Notes: generated by a model from the sequence alone, not told the origin. Positions 55,193 to 63,751 are shown, counted from the first letter of the stretch. The stretch: 64,000 bases of DNA from Cryobacterium sp. Y50 (GCF_002929805.1 NZ_PJJM01000101.1:105801-169800); one strand, 5' to 3'. Program-made: numbers and translations.

Positions 55193-56613
55193 TGGGTGCA
55201 GTCGAAGGTCTCGTTTTCAACCCGCCTCCAGGTTGGCCAAAAGCTCCCGCCGGTTGGAGGCCTCCCGCAAGTTGGAGCCCCGACCCGTCGTGGCCTTTGC
55301 CGCCAGAAGGCTGGCAGCTTTGGTTGAACACGAACACGAACTCCGACTCCGACTCCGACTCCGACTCGAGCCCATCTGCGGGCCGGGCTCAACAGAGTCA
55401 AACAGGCCATCCAGTGCCAACTGATGGTGCAGGAATTGCGGGCGCGTCGCTTGGCGCTTCCGCTCGGATTACCTTCCTCGAAACTGAGAACGCAGAATTG
55501 AGAGCACGCCTGGCTCTCGTTAGTTCATCGGGCGCAGGTTACGTGGAGCTTGATGATGCGCGGGTCCTTCAGGACGTCGGTATTTATCGTTATCATCACC
55601 CATTGGAGAATGCTGCGCTCTATCGCGAACGCCTGGAATCGATTGAGACGCAAATTGCTGAAGTCGTAACAACTAGTCGCGCCATTGTGAAGTCGAACCT
55701 CTTCACTTTTGATAATTCGCTGGCGAAGGGGCGGCGGATGACCGATGATCTTTCACGGCTTATGCTTCGCGCCTACAACGCTGAGGCGGACAACAGTATC
55801 CGCTCATTGCGCGTCGGTAACGTCCTTACCGCCAAACGGCGCTTAGAAGCGTCAAGAACTGCGATCGCAAAGATTGGGTCGCTGATGGAGATGCGAATTA
55901 GTGACGAGTTCCACGATCTGAGGATTGAAGAGATCGAACTGACTGCTGATTGGCTGATGAAACGGCAGGAAGAGAAGGAAGCCGAGCGCGAAGAACGCGC
56001 AAAACTGCGTGAAGAACGTCGGGTCGAGAAGGAGCTTGCTGAAGAGCGGGCCAGGCTCGATAAGGAACACCAACACCTCGTAAACGCGTTGAACGCAATC
56101 CGTGCGGCCGGAAACGAGGACCCCGACTTGGAGCTGCGCCTCGCGGAGCTCGACACCGCAATCGCAGAGAATGACTACCGCGCCGCGAACATTCGCGCAG
56201 GTTACATTTACGTGATTTCGAATCGTGGCGCATTTGGCGAGGACGTGGTCAAAATCGGCCTCACCCGTCGGCTCGAACCAACCGACAGAGTTGCCGAACT
56301 GAGCGGAGCATCCGTTCCGTTCCGTTTCGACATCCACACTCTGTTCTTCTCGGAGGACGCGGTGACCCTGGAGAACGAACTGCATAAGCATTTTGCTGCC
56401 CAAGCTTTGAACCAGGCCAATTTACGTAAAGAATTCTTCTTTGCTTCACCTGCCGAGGTGCGCGAAGTCTTGATGGAAAAGGTCGGAAATCTCCTAGAGT
56501 TTCGGGAACATGCCGATGCTACCGAATTCATGCAGTCGGTAAACCGCTGGCCCGAGAGCAGAGGACGAGTGCAACGGATTCCGCCGACAGACACTAGTAA
56601 TACTGGCAACTGA
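55192..56613 (+). CDS. DUF4041-like coiled-coil protein with T5orf172 (GIY-YIG-like) domain
   Basis: 473 residues. The N-terminus has a Trp/Pro repeat (PPPGWPKAPAGWRPPASW ... PPEGWQLW) typical of actinobacterial proteins, a short Asp/Ser repeat, then a DUF4041-like helical region and a long coiled coil (about 250-330). The C-terminal domain (AGYIYVISNRGAFGEDVVKI, ELHKHFAAQALNQANLRKEFF) matches T5orf172, a GIY-YIG-related nuclease fold found in phage and defence proteins. A coupled sensor/nuclease pair with the preceding gene is plausible. Confidence 0.78.
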   Translation: MGAVEGLVFNPPPGWPKAPAGWRPPASWSPDPSWPLPPEGWQLWLNTNTNSDSDSDSDSSPSAGRAQQSQTGHPVPTDGAGIAGASLGASARITFLETENAELRARLALVSSSGAGYVELDDARVLQDVGIYRYHHPLENAALYRERLESIETQIAEVVTTSRAIVKSNLFTFDNSLAKGRRMTDDLSRLMLRAYNAEADNSIRSLRVGNVLTAKRRLEASRTAIAKIGSLMEMRISDEFHDLRIEEIELTADWLMKRQEEKEAEREERAKLREERRVEKELAEERARLDKEHQHLVNALNAIRAAGNEDPDLELRLAELDTAIAENDYRAANIRAGYIYVISNRGAFGEDVVKIGLTRRLEPTDRVAELSGASVPFRFDIHTLFFSEDAVTLENELHKHFAAQALNQANLRKEFFFASPAEVREVLMEKVGNLLEFREHADATEFMQSVNRWPESRGRVQRIPPTDTSNTGN

Positions 56614-56708
56614 AGGTTCAGACTGGCTACAGGTCACACTCAATGACAACATGGCGCCACGTGGGCCTGAGCGCATTGCCGGTCGTCGGCAGACGGTAAT
56701 GTGCGGTA

Positions 56709-57203
56709 ATGACTAATTTGAATTCGGTGTGGGCGGTCGTCGGCGCAGTATGCGTTGGATCTGCAACTGCCATCCTGCCGTCCCTTTTTGCAGATTACCG
56801 CCGAGGAAGGCGAGAGAACCGATATCGCTGGAGCCTCCACTTTTACGAGCTCAGCTCGGATTTCTCCGGTGTCGTTCGCCAATTCATGCATGAGGCGGGC
56901 GACCGGTTGGAGTTGCGAGACCAGGAGGGGTTGGCCCGACTGAAAGTCCTGCAAGGGAACATTCGTGAACACACTTCTCGGCTTGCACTGTTGTCAGGCG
57001 AGCCAGTCTTGTCCGTTGCGCAGAAGATTCGCAGACACAGCCACGCCGTTATCCAAGCATGTGAAACTGGGGCTGTTAAGCGGGCATCGGAGTATTCCGA
57101 GGGACCGTACGTGGCCCTGGATCTTGAACTGGATAATTTCCATCAGGCCGTGCGGGACCAGATTGGGCTTCAGAAATTGAGTCAAATTCGACTAGACGCG
57201 TGA
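56709..57203 (+). CDS. Hypothetical protein with N-terminal membrane anchor
   Basis: 164 residues with one N-terminal hydrophobic segment (VWAVVGAVCVGSATAILPSLF), then a basic helical soluble region. Similar single-pass helical proteins often follow defence genes, but no family is recognised. Last gene before the tRNA-like att repeats. Confidence 0.55.
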   Translation: MTNLNSVWAVVGAVCVGSATAILPSLFADYRRGRRENRYRWSLHFYELSSDFSGVVRQFMHEAGDRLELRDQEGLARLKVLQGNIREHTSRLALLSGEPVLSVAQKIRRHSHAVIQACETGAVKRASEYSEGPYVALDLELDNFHQAVRDQIGLQKLSQIRLDA

Positions 57204-57302
57204 ACGACCAGAGTGAAACCAGAAACGCACCATAAACCCCTAAATCTGACCAGATTCAGGCCGTATCTCACCGTACAGCGCGTACACTAAACCCCATGAG
57301 AA

Positions 57303-57318
57303 CCGCGGAATTCCGCGG
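57303..57318. repeat. 16-bp perfect palindrome CCGCGGAATTCCGCGG
   Basis: Perfectly self-complementary, 44 bases upstream of the first tRNA-like repeat. The half TTCCGCGG recurs at 60808-60815, just downstream of the second repeat. It may be a recombinase or regulator site linked to integration. Confidence 0.35.
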
Positions 57319-57361
57319 AAGTCTGCCCCATATGCAGGTGCGCACCGCTACCCCGACGCTT

Positions 57362-57397
57362 ATCATTTGTTCTTGGTTCGAGTCCAGGTACCCCAGC
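57362..57397 (+). repeat. 36-bp tRNA 3'-end repeat (att-like), first copy
   Basis: The 36 bases are identical to 60756-60791. They contain a complete T-arm (CTTGG-TTCGAGT-CCAGG) followed by an acceptor 3' strand TACCCCA and discriminator G, which fits tRNA-Gln best. No 5' half of a tRNA is nearby. Integrases that use tRNA genes leave exactly this kind of 3'-end identity segment as att sites. Confidence 0.85.
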
Positions 57398-57638
57398 TTT
57401 CTGGCTGATCAGCAGCTATTTTCTTCCGGCGAGTTTGAGTCCTTCGACGTAAGAGGGCTGCTTTGGGTGTCGTAAACCCATCAAATCTTGGTTTGCTACG
57501 TGCAGATTCTTGGCGCTTCACTGCGCTCGTCAATCTCGCCATCTGCCGTCTGACCTAGGTATTCACTGCCGTCCGTAGCCGCGAGCATCGCACGATGAGT
57601 CCGCCGGCGGGTGCGAAAGTGCGCACTCGATACGCGTA

Positions 57639-57654
57639 TGTTCTTGGTTCGAGT
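57639..57654 (+). repeat. Partial (16-bp) third copy of the tRNA-like repeat
   Basis: TGTTCTTGGTTCGAGT matches the middle of the 36-bp repeats, after which similarity stops. Its presence 240 bases from the first copy suggests successive integrations or a decayed att site. Confidence 0.5.
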
Positions 57655-57761
57655 TATCACCCGTAGTGGCGCTGCGATCGGTTCGTTGCAGCCCGGGAAC
57701 GGTAAGACGTGAGTTCAGATTTGGCACGGTCAATATCTTCAGATTTTGATAAGATTTTGAC

Positions 57762-58331
57762 ATGGCTGTGGTGACGAAGTTGGAAAGACTGCGCGAGTTC
57801 GCGTTGGATCAGCATGGGTTCGTCACCTCTAGGCAGGCGGAGGATGAGGGCGTGTCGCATGCGGAGCTGTCCACAATGGTTGCCCGCGACCGGCTTGAGC
57901 GGGCGGCTCGCGGAGTCTACCGAGTGCCGCAGGTGGCTGAGACGGAGTTCGACGAATACCAATTGGCCGTGCTCTGGACAGGTGTGTCGGAGGCGCATCT
58001 GAGCCACGACACCGCCTTGGCGGCATGGGAGATCAGCGATATTAACCCGAGTCGCATCCACTTGGCTGTTGCCCGCCATCGGCGCCTCCGTCGTGCCGGT
58101 GGCGAGCGATATGTCGTCCACCATGACGACATCGATCCGGACCGAGTGACATGGTGGCAAGGGATACCCATTGCCGACGTGGCGACCGCGATCGGTCAGT
58201 GCATTGCCTCAGGTGTGCCGAGCTATCTGATTCGGCAAGCTCTCGACCGGGCGGGACGCACCAGCCGCCTGCCTGCTCCCGACCGGGAGCGCTTGACGAA
58301 GGAACTCGAGGTGCGCGATGGGGGAGCATGA
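57762..58331 (+). CDS. Type IV toxin-antitoxin AbiEi-family antitoxin
   Basis: 189 residues. N-terminal winged-helix (LERLREFALDQHGFVTSRQAEDEGVSHAELSTMVARDRLERAARGVYRVP) followed by the AbiEi C-terminal domain (LSHDTALAAWEISDINPSRIHLAV, IPIADVATAIGQCIASGVP). AbiEi represses its own promoter and counteracts the AbiEii nucleotidyltransferase. The start is preceded by repeated GATTTTGA (57738-57760 region) without a Shine-Dalgarno; that repeat is a likely autoregulatory site. Overlaps the toxin gene by 14 bases. Confidence 0.88.
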   Translation: MAVVTKLERLREFALDQHGFVTSRQAEDEGVSHAELSTMVARDRLERAARGVYRVPQVAETEFDEYQLAVLWTGVSEAHLSHDTALAAWEISDINPSRIHLAVARHRRLRRAGGERYVVHHDDIDPDRVTWWQGIPIADVATAIGQCIASGVPSYLIRQALDRAGRTSRLPAPDRERLTKELEVRDGGA

Positions 58332-59259
58332 GCCGGTCAACCTGGCACAATCTCTCGACGGGCTTACGCCAAAAGGGAAGACGCCATCGTCTGCTCGGAT
58401 TCTCAACGCGTGGATCGCTCAGGCCCAGGCCAGCCTCGGAACGGCCGGTCCGCGCCTGGGCTGGTTGGTCGCCGCGACTGTCGTCTCTGCCGCGCTGCAA
58501 CGTGTAATGGACGCGACCGGCTCGCCGTTGTTCCTGCTCAAGGGTGGAACGATGCTGCAATACCGGCTCCCGGGCATGTCACGCACGACCCGGGACATCG
58601 ACGGCCTCGTTCGGGGCGACTTGGATGTCTTTCTCACCGACCTGGACAAGTCGTTCGCTGAGCCGTGGGGTCCGCTGACGCTTGTGCGCGGCGCAGTGGA
58701 AACCATTGATGTGCCGCATCGGCTTGTGAAGCCGCGCCGTTTCGACGTGACTGTGCTGCTGAGCGGTGTGACCTGGCGACGGGTCCAGGTTGAACTTTCA
58801 GCGGATGAAGGGCACGCGGGACAAGCTCCGGAGCAGATTCCGTCCCCGTCGCTGGCCGGCTTTGGGCTGCCGACCCCTGAGCACCTCACGAGCTTGTCGA
58901 TGCGATACCAGATCGCGCAGAAGGTGCACGCTTCCACCGATCCGCACGACCCACCCGAGCTCATCAATGATCGTGCCCGTGACGCCGTGGATCTCCTGCT
59001 GCTTCGCGACCTGATCGAGGCCACCGGGCAGCCGACCCTGGTGGAGGTGCGTGCCTCGATAGAGGACGTCTTCACGAGTCGCGCCGTCGAGGCCGAAGCG
59101 ACCGGGGGCCCACCACGCACTTGGCCGGCTCACTTGACGGTGCATGCGCATTGGGGAGCGAGCTTCGATAAGGCGGCGGAGTCTGCAGGGTTGTCTGCGA
59201 CGCTTGCCGACGTCGTTGCTGAAGTCAACGCGTGGCTCGAGCGAGTTGAACGAGCGTAA
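58318..59259 (+). CDS. AbiEii/AbiGii-family nucleotidyltransferase toxin
   Basis: 313 residues. The nucleotidyltransferase core has FLLKGGTMLQYRLPGMSRTTRDIDGLV with the KGGT and RDID motifs, then a conserved LTSLSMRYQIAQKVHAS segment. AbiEii toxins transfer nucleotides to RNA (tRNA for characterised relatives) and arrest growth, giving abortive infection and stabilising mobile DNA. Frame intact. Lies between the two 36-bp att-like repeats. Confidence 0.88.
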   Translation: MGEHEPVNLAQSLDGLTPKGKTPSSARILNAWIAQAQASLGTAGPRLGWLVAATVVSAALQRVMDATGSPLFLLKGGTMLQYRLPGMSRTTRDIDGLVRGDLDVFLTDLDKSFAEPWGPLTLVRGAVETIDVPHRLVKPRRFDVTVLLSGVTWRRVQVELSADEGHAGQAPEQIPSPSLAGFGLPTPEHLTSLSMRYQIAQKVHASTDPHDPPELINDRARDAVDLLLLRDLIEATGQPTLVEVRASIEDVFTSRAVEAEATGGPPRTWPAHLTVHAHWGASFDKAAESAGLSATLADVVAEVNAWLERVERA

Positions 59260-59530
59260 CGCGCAGGTCTGAGCAGGTCCGTACCTAGGAGCCAAAGACC
59301 TTAAGCTCGGGCGCGGGAGCGAGCACACTGCCTCCGTTGGAGGGAACGCGGGGGTCCCTCGAATGGATGCCGCTGTGCGCGAGCACATCGACTTCTCGAT
59401 GCCGACAGGCGCCATGATAGCGGCGGATTCGGGTTCCCCGGGGGGCGGGTGCTGACGCTCGCCGGATGTGCTTCGGTATGTAGAATTTCTGGATCTAGGG
59501 GAGCGACTCGTCGACGGGTCCCGTTTGTTT
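59260..59530. other. Gap between convergent genes
   Basis: No supported gene; the toxin gene and the leftward 59531 gene converge here. Confidence 0.4.
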
Positions 59531-59998
59531 CTATCGTTCCCGCCGTCGCAAGATTCCGCTCGCACGCTCCTCGCGTGGACGGCCGTATCGGCTCTGCCAA
59601 GTGATGACCGCGCCCCACGAAACCGACATTGCATTGTTAAATTCCCCGCCCTGACCAGCTCTGAGGAGGTCGTCTACTTCCCAAGCCACCGCGAGTTCGG
59701 AATACAGAAAACGTAAGGCCTGCCCCTGGCGAATGCGGCGTGCCCCTTGCTCGACCGATCTGCCGTCGATAGTTATGCGTGCCCAGACCCTTCGAGCGTC
59801 ATCCGGTCCTTTAGAACGCAACTCGACGATCCCGGGCTCCGGCCACGAGGCGGACTCCCACTCGACGAGGCAGCGTTCGTTAGCTGTCTTTTGGCTGTTT
59901 CGGGCGATGATCGCCTGCCATCCCGAAAAGGCCGTTGCGAAGAGGGCGATCACAGCGGCACTGGTTGCGACGATTAACGCCGTGTCCTCGGTGGTCAC
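59531..59998 (-). CDS. Small hypothetical membrane-anchored protein
   Basis: 155 residues with one N-terminal transmembrane segment (ALIVATSAAVIALFATAFSGWQAI) and a beta-rich soluble domain (IVELRSKGPDDARRVWARITIDGR). The start overlaps the stop of the upstream gene (ATGA). This anchor-plus-beta domain form is common among accessory proteins; no function is evident. Confidence 0.65.
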   Translation of the reverse strand: MTTEDTALIVATSAAVIALFATAFSGWQAIIARNSQKTANERCLVEWESASWPEPGIVELRSKGPDDARRVWARITIDGRSVEQGARRIRQGQALRFLYSELAVAWEVDDLLRAGQGGEFNNAMSVSWGAVITWQSRYGRPREERASGILRRRER

Positions 59999-60345
59999 GC
60001 CGTGCCCTCAGGGCTCTCGTCCGAAGGCCACGCCTCCGCCAATTGTTTGAACAGCAGGTTGGAATCGGGAGCCTCATAAACTTTGCCTTCATCCACTCCA
60101 TGAGTAGAGAGACTGCCGTGCAGGTATCCGACTTGGTACCACTTAGGGGCAACGTCCATGAGCAGTGCGATCATCACCGCGTTGGCGTTGACGAAAGCGA
60201 GCAAATGCTCGGTCCGGACTTGTGCGTCGGACGACTCCATGAGGTATCTGACGATCTCGAGCTTTGCGTTCGTCACGTCCTCGCCCGCGTCGAGCGCCGC
60301 GGCCATCCCGAGAGCGAGATCGCGGGCGTGATTATCGATTGGCAT
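59995..60345 (-). CDS. Small hypothetical soluble protein
   Basis: 116 residues, helical (ARDLALGMAAALDAGEDVTNAKLEIVRYLMESS) with a C-terminal part ending ESPEGTA. Coupled to the membrane-anchored gene downstream. No family recognised. Part of the segment between the two att-like repeats. Confidence 0.6.
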   Translation of the reverse strand: MPIDNHARDLALGMAAALDAGEDVTNAKLEIVRYLMESSDAQVRTEHLLAFVNANAVMIALLMDVAPKWYQVGYLHGSLSTHGVDEGKVYEAPDSNLLFKQLAEAWPSDESPEGTA

Positions 60346-60684
60346 GGATCGACTCTAGTGACGTTCGAACCGCCCAGGGCGCGGTCGCGAGGCCGCGAGA
60401 ATCGTACTCGATGATGACCAGTACCACTCGTGCAGCGTTGAACGCTCTGGAATCGTCATCGGCGTTCAGCGCGGCGGCGATCCTCCCAAAATGAAAGCCC
60501 GGATGCGATCGATCGGGTGCGCCTTTCCGGTTGTCCCTTCGAATGCCGTTTCACTGAGGAGTGTGGAACGCCGATACCTGTGACCCGACCTCCTGCCGAG
60601 ATTTCGCGGTGCCACTTTGGGTGCCACAAACCCTTCAAATTGCCAGAATCAGTCCGTTTCAACACGGGGTAAAAGGTAAGCTAG

Positions 60685-60724
60685 ATCCCCCAACTTCCGC
60701 ATAATCACGCGGAACTTGGGGGAT
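60685..60724. repeat. Large inverted repeat: 16-base arms around an 8-base loop
   Basis: ATCCCCCAACTTCCGC (60685-60700) and GCGGAACTTGGGGGAT (60709-60724) pair at 15 of 16 positions. No T-run follows. The structure ends 31 bases before the second att-like repeat and contains the TTCCGC half-motif also seen in the palindrome at 57303. A recombination-associated structure or a terminator are alternatives. Confidence 0.6.
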
Positions 60725-60755
60725 GGGCGCCACCGATATAGGCAACCCGGCTCGC

Positions 60756-60791
60756 ATCATTTGTTCTTGGTTCGAGTCCAGGTACCCCAGC
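60756..60791 (+). repeat. 36-bp tRNA 3'-end repeat (att-like), second copy
   Basis: Identical over all 36 bases to 57362-57397. The two copies bracket 3.4 kb containing the AbiE pair and two hypothetical genes. An excisionase gene and an integrase start lie just downstream, which is where an integrase gene is expected relative to its att site. Confidence 0.88.
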
Positions 60792-60986
60792 ACTAACAGG
60801 CGCAGGATTCCGCGGCGAAATCACTTATCGCCCACCCTGACCGACAGGCCCGAAACAGGCCGAATTACCGTAAACTACACCAAAAACCCCCTCGGGGATT
60901 GTTTGGGCGTTGTTGTGCCCGGCCCGATACGGGCTTGTCCCGGCTCGGTCGGGCCGCTCACGAGCTCCCTGGCGCACCTATTGCGT

Positions 60987-61181
60987 ATGGACACGACGAC
61001 GCAAATCACCCCCACGTTTCTCACCCAGCACGAACTCGCCGAGCTGCTCCGAATGCCGGAGCGCACGCTCGAGGACTGGCGCTTGATGCAGACTGGGCTG
61101 CCCTATGTGAAGCTGGGCCGGCTCGTGCGGTACGACGTGCAGGACGTGCTCATCTGGGTTCACGAGCACCGTCATGGTTAG
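60987..61181 (+). CDS. Excisionase-like helix-turn-helix protein
   Basis: 64 residues from ATG 60987 (MDTTTQITPTFLTQHELAEL...). It is a MerR-like winged HTH of the excisionase/AlpA type: LTQHELAELLRMPERTLEDW, then GLPYVKLGRLVRYDVQDVLIW. The stop overlaps the integrase start by a few bases (ATGGTTAG). Position between the att-like repeat and an integrase N-terminus supports an excisionase role. Confidence 0.85.
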   Translation: MDTTTQITPTFLTQHELAELLRMPERTLEDWRLMQTGLPYVKLGRLVRYDVQDVLIWVHEHRHG

Positions 61182-61299
61182 GCCGCAGATCGCCGCCGGT
61201 GAAGTGGGCTCTATCGACGTGCGACAACTGGCCAGCGGCCGATATCGCGCCCGCGCCACCAACCGCGACGACAGCGGGGCCTGCACCGTCTCCTTGTGA
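61174..61299 (+). pseudogene. Truncated tyrosine integrase N-terminus
   Basis: 41 codons: MVRPQIAAGEVGSIDVRQLA then SGRYRARATNRDDSGACTVSL and stop. The start matches the arm-binding N-terminus of actinobacterial tyrosine integrases (GxxGxIxVxxLxSGRYRARAxxRDxxG). The catalytic domain is missing. Around 61280-61310 the sequence passes into a copy of the C-terminus of the 52585 gene, so a deletion or recombination removed the integrase. Confidence 0.78.
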
Positions 61300-61787
61300 C
61301 GGCCAACACCCGTGACTACGCTATCGCCGCCGCGGCCGTGCGAAGTACGAAGGCCGAGGTCCGGCGCATAGAACGTCTTCAACATTTCGAGGGACTGTTG
61401 AAGGGCTTCGTGGCGCACGTGCACCGCAATCGTGCGCGGTTTAGCGTCCACGTGGAGATGGAGAACCGGGCTCGGGGGCGCCGGGGAAAGCCGGACGAGC
61501 TTGTCGAGTCATTGGTCGTGCAGCTCGCCGTACAGGAGGTCATCGAGTACATGCCTACGAGAAATCTGACGGTCGAGGATGTGCGGACGGTGGCACGTAT
61601 CGCACGGCTACGGATTGCGATATTCACGCCCGATCATCTGGGCACGGTGGATGTACAGATTCAACGGGGGGCCGGTCAGATAGCTGGTGCAGAGACTTGT
61701 CCGGGTCCAAGCCCCAGCTGCTGTGCCGAGTTCGGGGAAGGCGCGGGCGTCTACCTGAACGATCACGATCCAGTTCGATTGATCTGA
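61296..61787 (+). pseudogene. Duplicate C-terminal domain of the Arg-rich 52.6-kb gene
   Basis: 163 codons open. IAAAAVRSTKAEVRRIERLQ and ENRARGRRGKPDELVESLVVQ align with AVRSTKAEVRREERQRQ and ENRARVRRGKSPASVEILLVQ of the 409-residue protein. It lacks the repeat-bearing N-terminal 290 residues and has a different tail. It may be expressed from the in-frame ATG-like starts, but it looks like a recombination remnant. Confidence 0.65.
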
Positions 61788-61808
61788 CTTCACCAAGGAA
61801 CACTTGCG

Positions 61809-62768
61809 TTAATTTCGTGTAACATTCCCCATTGTTGATGCGATCACGCGCAGGGTCATGGGCCTGAGCGCCAACCAAGCGCCCGCCATTACCACGACAG
61901 ATGCTACGAAGATCCAGAATACCAGCCAGTTTGTCGCATCGTTCGCGGCGTACATGTGGTTGAGGTTTCTCAGGGCCCCCGTCGCTAGGACGAGTGCGAT
62001 ATGTAAGACGATGAAGCCTGTGAATGCCAACATAAGGGGAAAGTGCATGGCCCGGGCTGCTTCAATTGGGAAGGCCTTGTTCAGCCTGGTCGTGTTCGAT
62101 GGCCACGACGGGGACATGCGAAGTCCCGTAATGATTGATAAGGGCGCCACGATAAAGACGATTGCAAAATATGTAAGCAGCTGCAGGGAATTGTAGTTCA
62201 CCCAGCCATCTTCAGTCGGCCAATTAAGTGAGGCATATTGGATACCCGCCGAAATAGCGTTGGGCATGACGTCCCACGAGATTGGGACGATACGGGTCCA
62301 TTGTGCAGTGACGAAGATGAGCACATAAAACACGATGCCGTTAAGCACCCACAATGTGTCCGTGGCGATGTGCAGCCACAGATTTATGCTGATCTTTTTG
62401 GGCGCTCGTTTGGTGCGGACAATCCCCTTGTTGTTTCGGGTGAAATACAACGCCGGCCGCTGAGTCGTGCGAATTTGCCAACCCGATTTGATGACGAAGA
62501 CCATGAGAAGCGCGTTGATCCCGTGCTGCCAAGCGAGCCATGCGGGAAAACCCACCGGTGCCCATTCCGGCAGGTGTGCTTCACCGGGATAGGTGGTCAG
62601 AAAATTCAGGCCTGATTCCGTCGCACGGAATAATTGTGCTCCGACAACAATGACAAGTACAAGCAGGATGGCAACTGGCACGATCCAGACGAGTTTAAAC
62701 CAAGCACTGCCGCGGAAGGCGGCGGGTTGTTTTGCGGGCGTGGCAGTCGCCGTTGCCTTCTGGCTCAT
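61809..62768 (-). CDS. Cytochrome b561/b6-like membrane protein
   Basis: 319 residues with about five or six transmembrane helices. Histidines placed for haem ligation occur in WLAWQHGINALLMV, LWLHIATDTLWVLNG, RAMHFPLMLAFTGF and IVLHIALVLATG. This is the di-haem cytochrome b architecture of formate dehydrogenase gamma / Ni-hydrogenase cytochrome b type quinone reductases. Its ATG overlaps the etfA stop, so it may pass electrons between an ETF-linked dehydrogenase and the quinone pool. Confidence 0.8.
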   Translation of the reverse strand: MSQKATATATPAKQPAAFRGSAWFKLVWIVPVAILLVLVIVVGAQLFRATESGLNFLTTYPGEAHLPEWAPVGFPAWLAWQHGINALLMVFVIKSGWQIRTTQRPALYFTRNNKGIVRTKRAPKKISINLWLHIATDTLWVLNGIVFYVLIFVTAQWTRIVPISWDVMPNAISAGIQYASLNWPTEDGWVNYNSLQLLTYFAIVFIVAPLSIITGLRMSPSWPSNTTRLNKAFPIEAARAMHFPLMLAFTGFIVLHIALVLATGALRNLNHMYAANDATNWLVFWIFVASVVVMAGAWLALRPMTLRVIASTMGNVTRN

Positions 62769-63742
62769 TGGTGACGCGTTTCGAGCTGTTTGATTAGCTG
62801 TGGCACGACGGTGAACACGTCACCGACGATGCCGAAGTCGGCGATGTCGAAGATGGGGGCGTCGGTATCCGTGTTAATAGCCACGATTGTCGAAGCGGTT
62901 TGCATGCCGGCTCGATGCTGAATGGCACCGGAGATGCCGAGCGCCACATACAGCTGAGGCGAGACCGTGACGCCCGTTTGGCCGACCTGAGAGACTTGCA
63001 GAACATAGCCCGCATCGACGGCCGCGCGTGACGCGCCGACCGCCGCGCCGAGGGCGTCCGCGAGTTGCTCGACGAGGACGAATTTGTCCTGCGATTGCAG
63101 GCCGCGTCCACCCGAGACGATCCGGGTCGCTCCCCGAAGTTCCGGCCGATTCGATGTCACACGGGTTACCGAGACCGATTCGATGATGGTGCCGGGCACG
63201 GCAGACGATTCAAGTGACTGGGAGCTGACGTCCGCGGCGGTTGAAGCCGACTGCTTGGAGGGTTCGATCGCCCCGGGCCGAACGGTGACGATCAGGGGAC
63301 CGTTCTCGATAACGGAGTCCACCAAATACGAACCACCCAATACGGAGGTAGTCGCGACCGGCTGGCGTTCTTCATTTCGCACGTCTACGGCATCCGTTAC
63401 AAGTCCTACGCCGAGTCGCACGGCTAGCCTGCCAGCGACCTCGCGACCGTCGATGGTGTGCTCCATCACAATGGCGATCGGGTCGGTGGCAGAGACCGCC
63501 GCGGCTAGCGCATCGACCAGGGGCGTGATCAAGTGAGTCGTGGCATCAAGCGTCGAGAAATGCAATACCCGGGCGGCGCCGGCCTCGCAGAGCGCCGTGA
63601 TGGCCGTCTCGCTCAATGAGCCGGGAGTCACAACAACGGCGACGGGAGTGCCCAGACGGGCAGCGGCGGTGAGAAGAGCGGCAGCGGACGCTTCCACGCG
63701 TTGCTCATCAACAAGGACAACGAGTGCAAGAGAGGTTGTCAT
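62765..63742 (-). CDS. etfA: Electron transfer flavoprotein alpha subunit
   Basis: 325 residues, full length. The N-terminal ETF domain is followed by the FAD-binding domain with VSGGRGLQSQDKFVLVEQLA, SRAAVDAGYV, GQTGVTVSPQLYVALGISGAIQH and INTDTDAPIFDIADFGIVGDV, the typical alpha-subunit signature. It accepts electrons from flavin dehydrogenases. Upstream lies the 3' end of etfB and downstream a cytochrome b gene, both overlapping or closely spaced. Confidence 0.95.
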   Translation of the reverse strand: MTTSLALVVLVDEQRVEASAAALLTAAARLGTPVAVVVTPGSLSETAITALCEAGAARVLHFSTLDATTHLITPLVDALAAAVSATDPIAIVMEHTIDGREVAGRLAVRLGVGLVTDAVDVRNEERQPVATTSVLGGSYLVDSVIENGPLIVTVRPGAIEPSKQSASTAADVSSQSLESSAVPGTIIESVSVTRVTSNRPELRGATRIVSGGRGLQSQDKFVLVEQLADALGAAVGASRAAVDAGYVLQVSQVGQTGVTVSPQLYVALGISGAIQHRAGMQTASTIVAINTDTDAPIFDIADFGIVGDVFTVVPQLIKQLETRHQ

Positions 63743-63751
63743 GAGATTCTC

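Larger units (their letters stand above)
57204..57761. other. Gap containing att-like sequences
   Basis: About 560 bases with no supported gene. It holds the 16-bp palindrome at 57303, the first 36-bp tRNA-like repeat, the partial repeat at 57639 and the promoter region of the AbiE pair. Several ACCCC/ATAAACCC-like short motifs recur here and near 60.85 kb, possible integrase arm sites. Confidence 0.45.
60346..60986. other. Gap with hairpin and second att-like repeat
   Basis: About 640 bases with no supported gene. It holds the 60685-60724 hairpin, the second tRNA-like repeat and the leader of the excisionase gene, where AT-rich ACCCC-type motifs resemble those near the first repeat. Confidence 0.4.

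Noticed and set aside
60717..60791. A possible complete tRNA gene ending in the second 36-bp repeat, with TGGGGGA pairing mostly to TACCCCA
   Set aside because: The putative 5' acceptor strand is part of the 60685-60724 inverted repeat, there is no plausible D-arm, and no anticodon stem-loop with a Gln anticodon forms, so only the 3' fragment is real.
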